Shown here one piece after another: positions 36,587-44,730 of a DNA stretch of 62,811 bases (positions are counted from its first letter, which is position 1; each line of letters starts with the position of its first letter). The stretch spans positions 1 through 62,811 of the forward strand of contig CAYSUS010000044.1 of NCBI GenBank assembly GCA_964434165.1, in the 5' to 3' direction. Source of the stretch: CAYSUS01 sp964434165. Lineage in GTDB: Bacteria > Planctomycetota > Planctomycetia > Pirellulales > Thermoguttaceae. Made by a program: the position numbers and the translations under genes. The notes under the pieces were generated by a model. The model was not told the origin of the DNA and ran no database searches. It worked only from the letters and a program-made list of their open reading frames with translations.

Positions 36587-38023
36587 TCATGCCGCCTCGC
36601 GCCGGAAGTAGCTTCGGATCATGTCCCAACCGGCAGCCGTGTATCGCCGGCACTGATCGAGAGACCCGATCGAGCGGATGGCCCGGAGCATCTGAGCGGG
36701 GCGGAAATAGTACTCGTTCATCGCCTGATGAGCCATGCGACGCAATTCGTCGTTGGGGATCTCCGTCCACGGCCGCCCCATGAACTCTGCGTTGGGTTCC
36801 GGTCGACTAATGTAGTCTCGCCAGAAATCGTGCTCCATCGCGGGCAAGAAGTAGTCTTCGTAGAGTTCGGTATTCGGAAAAGCCGTCAGGCAGTTGAAGA
36901 TCGCGAAGTCCAGGGGCAGCTTCTTGGCGAAGTCGATGGTGGCCCGGGCCGTCTCGTAGGTCTCTCCAGGAGAACCCAGAAGGAAGTATCCAAACGTGCT
37001 GATGCCAAGTTGGCGTGCCTTGCGGACGGTTCTTTCGACTCGTCCGATGTCGGTCCCCTTTCGAAGGCGTTTCAGGATCTCCGGGTTCGAGGATTCAATC
37101 CCGAAGAAGATCCGGTAGCACCCGGCTTCCTTCAGGGCCTCCAAGACCTCGTCGTCGATCGTATCCACGCGGCTGCGAACGTCCCAGATCATGCGCCGGT
37201 GCAGTCCCGCTTCAATCAGCAATTCACAGATTTTAAGGACTCGCTTCTTGTCGATGGTGAAGCTCGAGTCGAAGATGTCAACCTCCCGAATGCCGTAGCT
37301 TTCGTAACACTCCTCGAACTCACGGACCACGTTCTCCGCACTGCGGGCACGCCACCGCTGCCCCCGCGCTTCGCAGAAGATGCAACGGAACGGGCATCCT
37401 CGGCTTGTGTTGACGACAGTGTAGTTCCGGCGAGTGCTGATGAAATTGTAATACCTCTCGTTGGGAACGAGGTGTCGTGCAGGAAAGGGCACAGAATCGA
37501 GATCCCGGCAAAGCGACGGTGTCCCGGCGTATTTGATCTCCCCATCGTCGCGCCAGACGATGCCCCGAAGCCCCTCGAAGGTCTCGTTGCCTTCCCACCG
37601 TCGCACGAATTCCGGCAGAACCATCTCGGCCTCGCCGACACACACGAAGTCGACGTCCGGATTGTGCTGAAGTGTCTCGACGGGATAGGCCAGCGTGTGA
37701 ACGCCTCCGAGCATGACGGCGGCCTTCGGCGCAACGTCTTTGAAGTGTCGTGCCCACGAGGTTGCGCTATGGAAGTGCGACGTGAAGACGGAGAGACCGA
37801 TCACGTGCGGATCGAATCTCCGCACCCGGGAGTCGACGGCGCACGGATCGAGTTCCATGGCAATCGGATCAAGGTAAAGCACCTCGACGTCCAACTGCTC
37901 GAGGATGCCCGCCACATAGAGGAGTTGGATGTTGGGCATGTGCCCGAAGTGCTTCACCACCGTGTGGACGCCCGGCTCGTTAGCCAATCGGTTGACGTCG
38001 TAATCAACTAGCGCCACGCGCAT
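36587..38023 (-). CDS. B12-binding-domain radical SAM protein (second)
   Basis: The 478-residue protein starts MRVALVDYDVNRLANEPGVH, with a cobalamin-binding-like domain (KAAVMLGGVHTLAYP, VCVGEAEMVLPEF). The radical SAM cluster motif CPFRCIFCE lies near residue 210, followed by DIFDSSFTIDKKRV, FGIESSNPEILKRL and GYFLLGSPGETYE. The C-terminal region with GRPWTEIPNDELRRMAHQAM is specific to this subgroup. Its first 16 bases overlap the end of the formyltransferase gene, so it belongs to the same operon. It may alter the carbon skeleton or methylate the sugar or lipid handled by that operon (inference). Confidence 0.85.
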   Translation of the reverse strand: MRVALVDYDVNRLANEPGVHTVVKHFGHMPNIQLLYVAGILEQLDVEVLYLDPIAMELDPCAVDSRVRRFDPHVIGLSVFTSHFHSATSWARHFKDVAPKAAVMLGGVHTLAYPVETLQHNPDVDFVCVGEAEMVLPEFVRRWEGNETFEGLRGIVWRDDGEIKYAGTPSLCRDLDSVPFPARHLVPNERYYNFISTRRNYTVVNTSRGCPFRCIFCEARGQRWRARSAENVVREFEECYESYGIREVDIFDSSFTIDKKRVLKICELLIEAGLHRRMIWDVRSRVDTIDDEVLEALKEAGCYRIFFGIESSNPEILKRLRKGTDIGRVERTVRKARQLGISTFGYFLLGSPGETYETARATIDFAKKLPLDFAIFNCLTAFPNTELYEDYFLPAMEHDFWRDYISRPEPNAEFMGRPWTEIPNDELRRMAHQAMNEYYFRPAQMLRAIRSIGSLDQCRRYTAAGWDMIRSYFRREAA

Positions 38024-38811
38024 TGCGTTCCTCCGTTCAAGCCCCTTAGCCGTCGCCGCAACTTGTTGCGGGCGATGGCTTCGTCGGATCTAGACATCTT
38101 GTAGTACTGTCGCCCCTCTTCTCGCAACTGATCACGCCCGTCCGCAATCGAGCCACCCGCGATCGAGCGGACGGTCTCGGCCATGATTCGGGCGGACAGG
38201 TCGTCAAGACGCACATCGAGCAAGTCGAGCGATTCGTCGCCGCGTAGTTCGTACCGGGCGACTCGGATAATTCGCCCGGTGTCCACTCCGCGGTCGACCC
38301 AGTGCGCGGTGGCGCCGAGGGACTCCCAGTCATCCTTGTAGATTGACCATCGCGCGCAGTCGACGCCGCGATACGCCGGCAGCATCCCCGGGTGCACGTT
38401 CAATGTGCCGATCCGCGGCACGGAGAGAAGGTGATCGCGAACGATGCCGGTCTGGGCCAGCAAGACCAGGTCCGGCCGGAATCCTCGCACCTTCTCCACG
38501 GTCTCCCGGGTGTTGGTGCCCTTGGTCCAGACGCAAGGAACGCCCGATCGCACGTACTCGGCAACCTGGCCTCGGAACGCGGACCGGCGCTCGTCGTATC
38601 CCGAGAGGAACCGCAGCACGCGCTTCCCCGCGAAAATCGAAGCGTCCAGCCACCCGACGCGGCGTGCCACGGAACGATATAGCTTCGCAGAGTAGCGCCA
38701 GGGCTGACGGATGATCACGATCCCGGCGAGGGGCACACCGCATCGCGCCAGCGACGCCAGAATCTTCTTGCCGTATAGCCCGCCATCAACGGTGAGCAGC
38801 AGCGTATTCAT
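38008..38811 (-). CDS. Formyltransferase family protein (ArnA N-domain/PurN-like fold)
   Basis: The start is taken at the ATG at 38811 (MNTLLLTVDGGLYGKKILASL), giving 267 residues; the frame is open further upstream, but there it overlaps the deacetylase gene. The formyltransferase signature is complete: Asn and His in GTLNVHPGMLPAYRG and the Asp in ATAHWVDRGVDTGRII. These enzymes move a formyl group from N10-formyl-tetrahydrofolate to an amine. In sugar loci they N-formylate amino sugars. It overlaps the deacetylase stop by 26 bases and the radical SAM start by 16, so it is part of a tight operon. Confidence 0.85.
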   Translation of the reverse strand: MNTLLLTVDGGLYGKKILASLARCGVPLAGIVIIRQPWRYSAKLYRSVARRVGWLDASIFAGKRVLRFLSGYDERRSAFRGQVAEYVRSGVPCVWTKGTNTRETVEKVRGFRPDLVLLAQTGIVRDHLLSVPRIGTLNVHPGMLPAYRGVDCARWSIYKDDWESLGATAHWVDRGVDTGRIIRVARYELRGDESLDLLDVRLDDLSARIMAETVRSIAGGSIADGRDQLREEGRQYYKMSRSDEAIARNKLRRRLRGLNGGTQCAWR

Positions 38812-40249
38812 CCTGTACCGGCCTTCGCAACTCGGAGTTCTTCCTCCGCCACACATCCGCCAGCTCAGCAGGTGTGGCACAACAGGCGCATCCAGTCTCG
38901 TACACCTTGCGGAGGAGAGAACGATACGATTCACCCCAGCCGGGGTAGAACGTGTCGTTCAGCACGCGGACATGGTAGTCCACTCCCAGAACTCCGTGGT
39001 ATTTCCGAACAGCGTCCAGAAGGGCTTCGATTTCTCGATCCGTATCGTCGAAGTATGAGATCGAACGGTACTGAAACAGGTGATTATCCATGAGGGCTGT
39101 GGGCACCTGCAGTTCCCCGGAGCAGCGATCGGTCACTGGATCGTAGAGGTGGAAGGGCGTGCAGATCCCGAATCGGAAACCCGCTCGGTATTCGTTGCAG
39201 ACGGAACAGTCGTAGTCGAGCCCAGCCTCGAATCGGCGTAGAGAGGATACTGCGGGCCTCTCGGGGTCAACGTGCCAGTAATGGTGCCGGTTTCCTCGAA
39301 CGGGCTTTCCTAGTGCCATCTCCAATCGGCGTTTCTCGTGGGAGATAGCGCACGTCGAACGGTGAGCCCAGTAGCTGGCGTGAAGCCCGACTTCGAACCC
39401 CTCGTCATCCAGTTCGCGAATGACTTCGGGGAATCCGGATTCGAGCACGTCGTAGAAGGGATCCGGTGCGATGAGGAAATACCGCAGGAGACTCCCAGCA
39501 AGGCCGCAGAAATAGAAGGCGGAGCGATATCCATAGTCCCTCTCCAGCGCGACCCACTCTCGAAAACGCCAGTAGCTCTCTCTCCCGGCCAGAATGCGCG
39601 GGACGCGCAACATGCCGCGGAGCCCGTGCTCCAGAGCATGACGGATCGCCTCGATCGGCCGGTTCATCACCGGATAGTCAACGTCGTGGGAGAGCGCCAA
39701 GGCAAACTGCTTCTGGTCTGGCCAGGGAGGCTGGGGTGAAGCGTCCGCCAGCGCATGGAACAGCATCAACGCGTATCGATTGACGGGCGGGTCGTGCAGC
39801 AGTCGGGAGCGATACAACAGCGAAGACTCGACGATGGGTCTCCCGTGCCGATCCCTTTGCGTCGCCCGCTCATGCCATCCGGACAAGAGGTAGAACGCCG
39901 AAAGCACGATGTCGTTTCGGATCACAAGCGTGCCGTTCGACCAATCGGTATGCCGGTCCCTCGGGTCGTCGGGAAGGAACCTGAAGAATGCGGAGGAATC
40001 GTCTCCGCGAAGCACTTCGATCGGCTCCGGCACGCTGTTGCTCGGGACTGGGCAGCGGCGAATCGATACGCGGCAGTCCTTGCGAGGCGCGGAGCCGTAC
40101 CAAACGTCGGGTTTCTCGACGGTCTCTCCGTCAACGAATTCGTGGGGCAGACTCACGGAGTCGAAGAGCGTGCGAAAGACGTACTGGATTCTCGCACGAT
40201 TGAGAAGTGTGTCCGGAGGATTCTCGATAGCGATGCGTATAGGTCTCAC
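38786..40249 (-). CDS. Polysaccharide deacetylase-like protein with an extra N-terminal domain
   Basis: The 487-residue protein has an N-terminal domain of about 170 residues (a DUF7033-like layout, DTLLNRARIQYVFRTLF and NDIVLSAFYLLSGWHER). The NodB-type part follows: motif 1 with the metal-binding aspartates (ALALSHDVDYPVM), motif 2 with histidines (FEVGLHASYWAH), and GNRHHYWHVDP. There is no signal peptide, so it would act in the cytoplasm. In an operon with a formyltransferase it could act as a deformylase, comparable to ArnD, or as an N-deacetylase that frees the amine to be formylated. Only 4 bases separate it from the SMR-type gene. Confidence 0.8.
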   Translation of the reverse strand: MRPIRIAIENPPDTLLNRARIQYVFRTLFDSVSLPHEFVDGETVEKPDVWYGSAPRKDCRVSIRRCPVPSNSVPEPIEVLRGDDSSAFFRFLPDDPRDRHTDWSNGTLVIRNDIVLSAFYLLSGWHERATQRDRHGRPIVESSLLYRSRLLHDPPVNRYALMLFHALADASPQPPWPDQKQFALALSHDVDYPVMNRPIEAIRHALEHGLRGMLRVPRILAGRESYWRFREWVALERDYGYRSAFYFCGLAGSLLRYFLIAPDPFYDVLESGFPEVIRELDDEGFEVGLHASYWAHRSTCAISHEKRRLEMALGKPVRGNRHHYWHVDPERPAVSSLRRFEAGLDYDCSVCNEYRAGFRFGICTPFHLYDPVTDRCSGELQVPTALMDNHLFQYRSISYFDDTDREIEALLDAVRKYHGVLGVDYHVRVLNDTFYPGWGESYRSLLRKVYETGCACCATPAELADVWRRKNSELRRPVQDEYAAAHR

Positions 40250-40253
40250 GGGC

Positions 40254-40613
40254 TCAGTTCCAGTACATCAACGCGATTCCGGCCAGGCACAACGCGCAGC
40301 CCACTCCCTGGGACGCGGAAAGGCTCTCCTTCAGCAGAGCGACACCCAGCAGCAAGGAGAGTACGGATCCCAGAAGCAAGAAGACCGGCCCAGCTATCGA
40401 GAGCGGCATCTTTCGAAGCGCTGCGAGATAGAGAACGGCGCAACAGCCGTAGAGCATGAAGATGAGATAAGTCCACCCAGACAGCAGCAGGTGTCTTGCA
40501 AGTGCCGACACTCCGTTCCCGAGAGGAGGGATCCTCATGACCAGTATCTTTGCCCCGTAGCTCAACGCACAGAAGGAGGCAGCCCAGCACGCGATGATTG
40601 CAAGACGAACCAC
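40254..40613 (-). CDS. Small SMR/EamA-type membrane transporter (ArnE/F-like)
   Basis: The start is chosen at the GTG at 40613 because GGGAGG lies five bases upstream; a longer frame exists but begins in non-coding-like sequence. The protein has 119 residues and four hydrophobic helices (about 3-21, 45-65, 73-93, 100-118). The last two carry SIAGPVFLLLGSVLSLLLG and LLKESLSASQGVGCALCLAG, the SMR/EamA pattern. ArnE/ArnF, the proposed flippase subunits for undecaprenyl-phosphate-aminoarabinose, have this size and form. The context (GT2, formyltransferase, deacetylase) supports a lipid-phosphate-sugar flippase over drug efflux. A heterodimer partner gene was not found. Confidence 0.75.
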   Translation of the reverse strand: MVRLAIIACWAASFCALSYGAKILVMRIPPLGNGVSALARHLLLSGWTYLIFMLYGCCAVLYLAALRKMPLSIAGPVFLLLGSVLSLLLGVALLKESLSASQGVGCALCLAGIALMYWN

Positions 40614-40695
40614 GGTGACCTCCCTCTCGCTGCATGGTCGGGGGCCCGCCCGCCTGACCGGTGCTTCGCTGGAGCGACCCGGCGGGCCCAATCGC

Positions 40696-41826
40696 TTACG
40701 CGGCCCTGTCTCTCGTCTCCGGACCGTCATGGGGGACTTCGGGGTCGCCGCTATTGGATCCCGAAGACCCCGACACGATTCGGGCGATCGCGACGTCGCC
40801 GCGCCGTAAAGCCCTGTTGCCCATAGAGGCCTGCAACGCGATCGAGATCTGCTCGAAGTGGAACTTGTTCTGAATCAGGAGCAATGCAAACGCAAAAACC
40901 TGCACTCCAAGGACCAGGAAGGCCGCGGAGAACACGAGGCTGTAGGTGTGGGTTCGGAAGACGTGCTCCAGGCCCGCCGACGCGGCCAGCGCGATTCCTT
41001 GTTCGGCGTGGCTGACCGCGGCTTGGGCAAACCTCACCAGGAGAACGGCGGCCATGTAGCACCCAGGAAGGATCAGCAGCAGGGAAAGCTTGAGCAGAGC
41101 GAATGCGGGGCGAGAAACCCATCCCATCAAGAGATAAGTCCAAATCGTCCTTAGGATGCGCATCTTGGATGCCCGCCGGAAGCCCTGGGCTGCCGCCTTG
41201 GCTGGGGCCCACTGCAGGCGGGCAGGGACTTCACGTACCCGGAATCCCATCAACGCGGCCTTCATCAGGATCTCGAGTTGCAGCTCCATTCCATCCGATG
41301 TCAGAACCAGGCTCTCGAGGACCTCCTTGCGATACGCGCGGACAACACAGGTACTGGTTGAACTCCGGTAAGGGAGCATTCTCGCCAGATAGAGATTGCC
41401 GAAGCGGCTCAGGAATCGCCGATGCATCGGCACGTTCTGCACCTCGCCCCCCTTGGTGTAGGGACTGGCTAGCGCAATTTCGCAACGCTCCTCCTCCAAT
41501 TGATCCGCCAGTTCATAGATGTACTCCGGGCCATAGCTCAGGTCCGCATCTAGCGTGACGATGACCCGGCCGCGGCAGTGGGCAAACCCCGTCTGAAGCG
41601 CTCGCCCCTGGCCGAAGTTCCGCCGATGGTGTATGGCAATCACCTGTGGGCACCGGGCTGTGAACTCATCCACGATCGCCGCGGTTCCATCGCTGCTCCC
41701 GTCGTTCACGCAAATCAGCTCCCAACGCACGTCAGGTCGTGTCCGCAATTCCTCGACGACCCGCGTGAGACTGTCGGCAATGACCGCCTCCTCGTTGTAC
41801 GCTGCAACAACCACTGACAAGTCCAT
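40696..41826 (-). CDS. GT2 glycosyltransferase, ArnC/DPM1-like
   Basis: The start is at the ATG at 41826 (MDLSVVVAAYNEEAVIADSL), giving 376 residues. Motifs of polyprenyl-phosphate sugar transferases are clear: ICVNDGSSDGT, RNFGQGRALQTGFAHCRG, VTLDADLSYGPEYI, and later two to four helices at about 230-320. These enzymes move a sugar from UDP or GDP to undecaprenyl phosphate. The gene leads a six-gene minus-strand operon that continues with the SMR-type transporter 82 bases on. The function fits an ArnC-like step that loads the sugar onto the lipid. Confidence 0.85.
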   Translation of the reverse strand: MDLSVVVAAYNEEAVIADSLTRVVEELRTRPDVRWELICVNDGSSDGTAAIVDEFTARCPQVIAIHHRRNFGQGRALQTGFAHCRGRVIVTLDADLSYGPEYIYELADQLEEERCEIALASPYTKGGEVQNVPMHRRFLSRFGNLYLARMLPYRSSTSTCVVRAYRKEVLESLVLTSDGMELQLEILMKAALMGFRVREVPARLQWAPAKAAAQGFRRASKMRILRTIWTYLLMGWVSRPAFALLKLSLLLILPGCYMAAVLLVRFAQAAVSHAEQGIALAASAGLEHVFRTHTYSLVFSAAFLVLGVQVFAFALLLIQNKFHFEQISIALQASMGNRALRRGDVAIARIVSGSSGSNSGDPEVPHDGPETRDRAA

Positions 41827-42305
41827 CGATGCGCTTCCTGTCGCAGTGAGTGACTCCCCAAGCGCGCGGCGGCCACCGCCGATTCGCCGCGCTGCGAGAA
41901 CCGATCCTTCCCCGCGAACGGGGAAGTTGGCAATTCGCGAGAGCCGAGATTCGGGGCGGCAGAGATTAGCCGAGATAGGGAGACCTGTCAATCCAAGTTG
42001 GCGTGACCTGGGCATCCCGGCAGGGCTCGGTCCGTGACGCGGTGACAGGTGATTGCGATGGCTGCAAGCGGCCTTGCCGACCCGATCAATCCGTTCTATA
42101 CTCCCCAATCATCCCGCAATCGCGATTCCCGCATGTCCTGACGGACCATAGCAGAAGCCTGTCGTGCCACCGATGCACCGCCGACCGCGCGGTTGCGCGG
42201 GAGCGAGGCTGCAAGAGGAGTCGGGCCCCGCCGTCCGATCGCGGACAGGCGGACTCACGGATTGTGGCCGGATCGGCCTCCTGTTGGGAGGCGACACGGT
42301 GAAAC
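41827..42305. other. Gap without a recognised gene (left of the direct repeat)
   Basis: This 479-base stretch lies upstream of the minus-strand GT2 gene. Open frames in it have no protein-like character that I can recognise. It should hold the promoter of the six-gene minus operon, but no convincing -35/-10 pair stood out. Confidence 0.4.
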
Positions 42306-42499
42306 GCCTGCGGCCTGCTCGTCGATCCCCTCGATCCGAAGTCCATGGCCGCGGCGATGCGCTGGATTATGGAGCACCCGTCGGAAGCAAGGGCAATGGG
42401 CGAGCGCGGCCGTCAGGCGGTCCTTCGCAAGTACAACTGGGAAAGCGAGTTCGCCAGATTGGCAGCGCTTCACCGAAGGCTGAGCCCCGCACCCGGGGC
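42306..42499 (+). repeat. Direct repeat copy A: 3' end of a GT4 glycosyltransferase gene
   Basis: These 194 bases match 54956-55149 with about six differences (roughly 97% identical), in the same orientation and offset by exactly 12,650 bases. Copy A encodes LVDPLDPKSMAAAMRWIMEH, EARAMGERGRQAVLRKYNWE and so on, the C-terminus of the GT4 gene at 54029, but the rest of that gene is absent to the left. Most differences are synonymous; Met/Ile and His/Tyr are the two replacements. The frame continues past the repeat to a stop at 42534-42536. Confidence 0.9.
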
Positions 42500-42921
42500 C
42501 CCTGCGGGTATCCACCTGCGGAACGACAGAACCTAGAAGCCTTGCCCTTAGGTGCTGGAATTGAAGTGGGGGCAGAAGCTACCTGATCCGCCAGAGATGT
42601 GTAAGAGCAGCTTCAACCCCTTGTCTTCCCGTCTCGGTGCGAGAATTGAGGTCGCAGGACTGGATGAATGGCGAGCCGTCTCTTGTACCTCGATCTCGGG
42701 GATGCCTCTTAGATCCGCCAAATGTAGGGCAGATTCGAAGTCCATGGGGTCTGGGAGGATTGCGAAGACCGTTAGGCTTGCGCAAAACGATCTTGCAGAA
42801 CAGGGCGCCGGCTGATATCTTCGCTCCCCTTGCCGCAAGCAAGGGCGGGGATGATCTAGGGCCCTGTTGCCGCATTGCGTAGCGCGGGGCCGTAGACCCA
42901 GAAACGGGCGATCTGGCGAGC
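42500..42921. other. Gap without a recognised gene (between repeat A and wbpD)
   Basis: About 420 bases with no recognisable coding content. Small frames exist on both strands, but none has family-like patterns. The sequence is less GC-rich than the wbp genes to its right, and it may be remnant or junction DNA. Confidence 0.4.
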
Positions 42922-43509
42922 ATGGCAGGGGAGCATTCGATCTTCGTCCACCCCACCGCCGTCGTCGATCCCGGCGCCGAGATCGGCGAGGGCACGAAGA
43001 TCTGGCACTTCTGCCATGTGAGCGCGGGGGCGGTCGTCGGCCGGGACTGCATTTTCGGGCAAGGCTGCTTCGTGGGGCCGGGGGTCCGGATCGGCGACCG
43101 CGTCAAGGTCCAGAACGGTGTGAGCATCTACCAGGGAGTGATCCTCGAAGACGAAGTCTTCTGCGGCCCGCACATGGTCTTCACCAACGTGTTCAATCCC
43201 AGGGCGTTCATCGAGCGCAAGACTGAGTTTCGCACCACCCGGGTGTGCCGCGGCGCGACCATCGGGGCCGGCGCGATCGTCGTCTGCGGCCGCACCGTCG
43301 GACGCTACGCCCTGGTGGGGGCCGGGGCCGTTGTCACCGCCGACGTGGAGCCCTTCGCCCTGGTCTATGGGAACCCGGCGCGGCAGCACGGCTGGGTCGG
43401 CAAGTGCTGCACCAAGCTGGCTTTCGACGAGCAGGGAAGGGCCGCGGGCGAGGACGGGACGGCCTATCGCCTGGTCCAGGGCGCGGTGCTCGTGGAGGGC
43501 GAGACGTGA
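42922..43509 (+). CDS. wbpD: WbpD-like N-acetyltransferase (UDP-2-acetamido-3-amino-glucuronate acetyltransferase)
   Basis: The 195-residue left-handed beta-helix protein has the WbpD/WlbB pattern: VHPTAVVDPGAEIGEGTKIW at 9-28, HFCHVSAGAVVGRDC, FNPRAFIERKTEFR and GATIGAGAIVVCGRTVG. It would acetylate the 3-amino group of UDP-GlcNAc3NA to give UDP-GlcNAc3NAcA. It is the first gene of the wbpD-E-A-B-I block and overlaps wbpE by four bases (GTGA). Confidence 0.88.
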   Translation: MAGEHSIFVHPTAVVDPGAEIGEGTKIWHFCHVSAGAVVGRDCIFGQGCFVGPGVRIGDRVKVQNGVSIYQGVILEDEVFCGPHMVFTNVFNPRAFIERKTEFRTTRVCRGATIGAGAIVVCGRTVGRYALVGAGAVVTADVEPFALVYGNPARQHGWVGKCCTKLAFDEQGRAAGEDGTAYRLVQGAVLVEGET

Positions 43510-44672
43510 GTGTGCCGCTTCTGGATCTCGGCCGGCAATACGAGACGCTTCGGGACGAGCTCGAAGCCGCGCTGCTCGAGGTCGCCCGCAGCACGCGTTA
43601 CATCGGCGGCCCCGAGGTCGAGACCCTGGAGCGGGCCGTGGCCGAGTACGTGGGGGCCGGGCACGCCATCGGCGTTTCGTCCGGGACCGACGCCTTGCTC
43701 GTGTCGCTGATGGCCCTCGGCGTCGGGCCGGGCGACGAGGTCGTCACCACGCCCTACTCGTTTTTCGCCACGGTCGGGGCGATCGTCCGCCTGGGGGCCA
43801 CGCCGGTCTTCGTCGATATCGAGCCGGCCACGTGCAACCTGGACCCTGCCCTCCTCGCCGACGCGGTCACGCCGCGGACCAAGGCGATCGTCCCCGTGCA
43901 CCTGTTCGGCCAGTGCGCCGAGATGGACGCGATCCTCGAGGTCGCCTCGCGGCACGGCATCGCGGTCGTCGAAGACGCGGCCCAGGCGATCGGTTCGGAG
44001 TACCACGGGCGGCGCGCCGGCACCCTGGGCATCGCCGGGTGCTTCTCGTTCTTCCCGAGCAAGAACCTGGGGGCAATGGGCGACGCGGGCATGGTGGTCA
44101 CCGACGACGCGGACCTTGCCCGGCGGATCGCCGTGCTCCGCAATCACGGGGCCCAGCCCAAGTACTACCACCCGGTGGTCGGGGGGAACTTCCGCCTCGA
44201 TCCGATCCAGGCGGCCGTGCTGCTGGTCAAGCTGCCGCACCTTGACGGTTGGACCGCGGCCCGCCAGGAGAACGCCCGGTGGTATGCCGAGGCGTTTGAG
44301 CGGTCCGGCCTGGCGCCGGAGGAGGTCGCGCCGCTCGGGATTCGGCCCCAGGGCCGCCATATCTTCAACCAGTTCGTGGTGCGTACGCCGAGGCGCGACG
44401 CGTTGATGCAGCACCTTCGCGACCGGGGCATCGGCTGCGAGATCTACTATCCGCAGCCCTTCCATCGCCAGGAGTGCCTCGCCCCGTACGGTTTTCCGCG
44501 GGACGGCTTTCCCCACGCCGAGTCGGCGGCCGACGAGACGCTGGCCCTGCCGGTCTTTCCCGAGCTGCGTCCCGAGGAGCGCAACGAAGTGTTGACCGAG
44601 GTGTGCGGCTTTTTCGGCCGCGGTGCGGTGGTTGACGAGGTCGTGAAATGCCCGGCCGCCGGTCTGCCCTAG
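43506..44672 (+). CDS. wbpE: WbpE-like PLP aminotransferase (DegT/DnrJ/EryC1/StrS)
   Basis: The start is the GTG at 43506, whose bases overlap the wbpD stop; the product is 388 residues (VSVPLLDLGRQYETLRDELE). The family motifs GGPEVETLERAVAEY, GTDALLVSLMAL and VEDAAQAIG are present, and the PLP lysine is Lys186 in FFPSKNLGAMGD. WbpE transfers an amino group from glutamate to the 3-keto-sugar made by WbpB. The order wbpD-wbpE-wbpA-wbpB-wbpI supports the assignment over other DegT aminotransferases such as the one at 59324. Confidence 0.88.
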   Translation: MSVPLLDLGRQYETLRDELEAALLEVARSTRYIGGPEVETLERAVAEYVGAGHAIGVSSGTDALLVSLMALGVGPGDEVVTTPYSFFATVGAIVRLGATPVFVDIEPATCNLDPALLADAVTPRTKAIVPVHLFGQCAEMDAILEVASRHGIAVVEDAAQAIGSEYHGRRAGTLGIAGCFSFFPSKNLGAMGDAGMVVTDDADLARRIAVLRNHGAQPKYYHPVVGGNFRLDPIQAAVLLVKLPHLDGWTAARQENARWYAEAFERSGLAPEEVAPLGIRPQGRHIFNQFVVRTPRRDALMQHLRDRGIGCEIYYPQPFHRQECLAPYGFPRDGFPHAESAADETLALPVFPELRPEERNEVLTEVCGFFGRGAVVDEVVKCPAAGLP

Positions 44673-44730
44673 GACATCCCCGCTTGAGAATTCCCACGTC
44701 GACGGCGCGTCGCCGATCCCGGAGACGAAG

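Noticed and set aside
40254..40613. SMR protein as a drug-efflux pump
   Set aside because: The gene sits in a tight operon with a lipid-phosphate glycosyltransferase, a deacetylase and a formyltransferase, so a lipid-sugar flippase is the better reading.
42540..42900. Small open frames on both strands between the direct repeat and wbpD
   Set aside because: Neither strand gives a recognisable family pattern, start context or ribosome-binding site.
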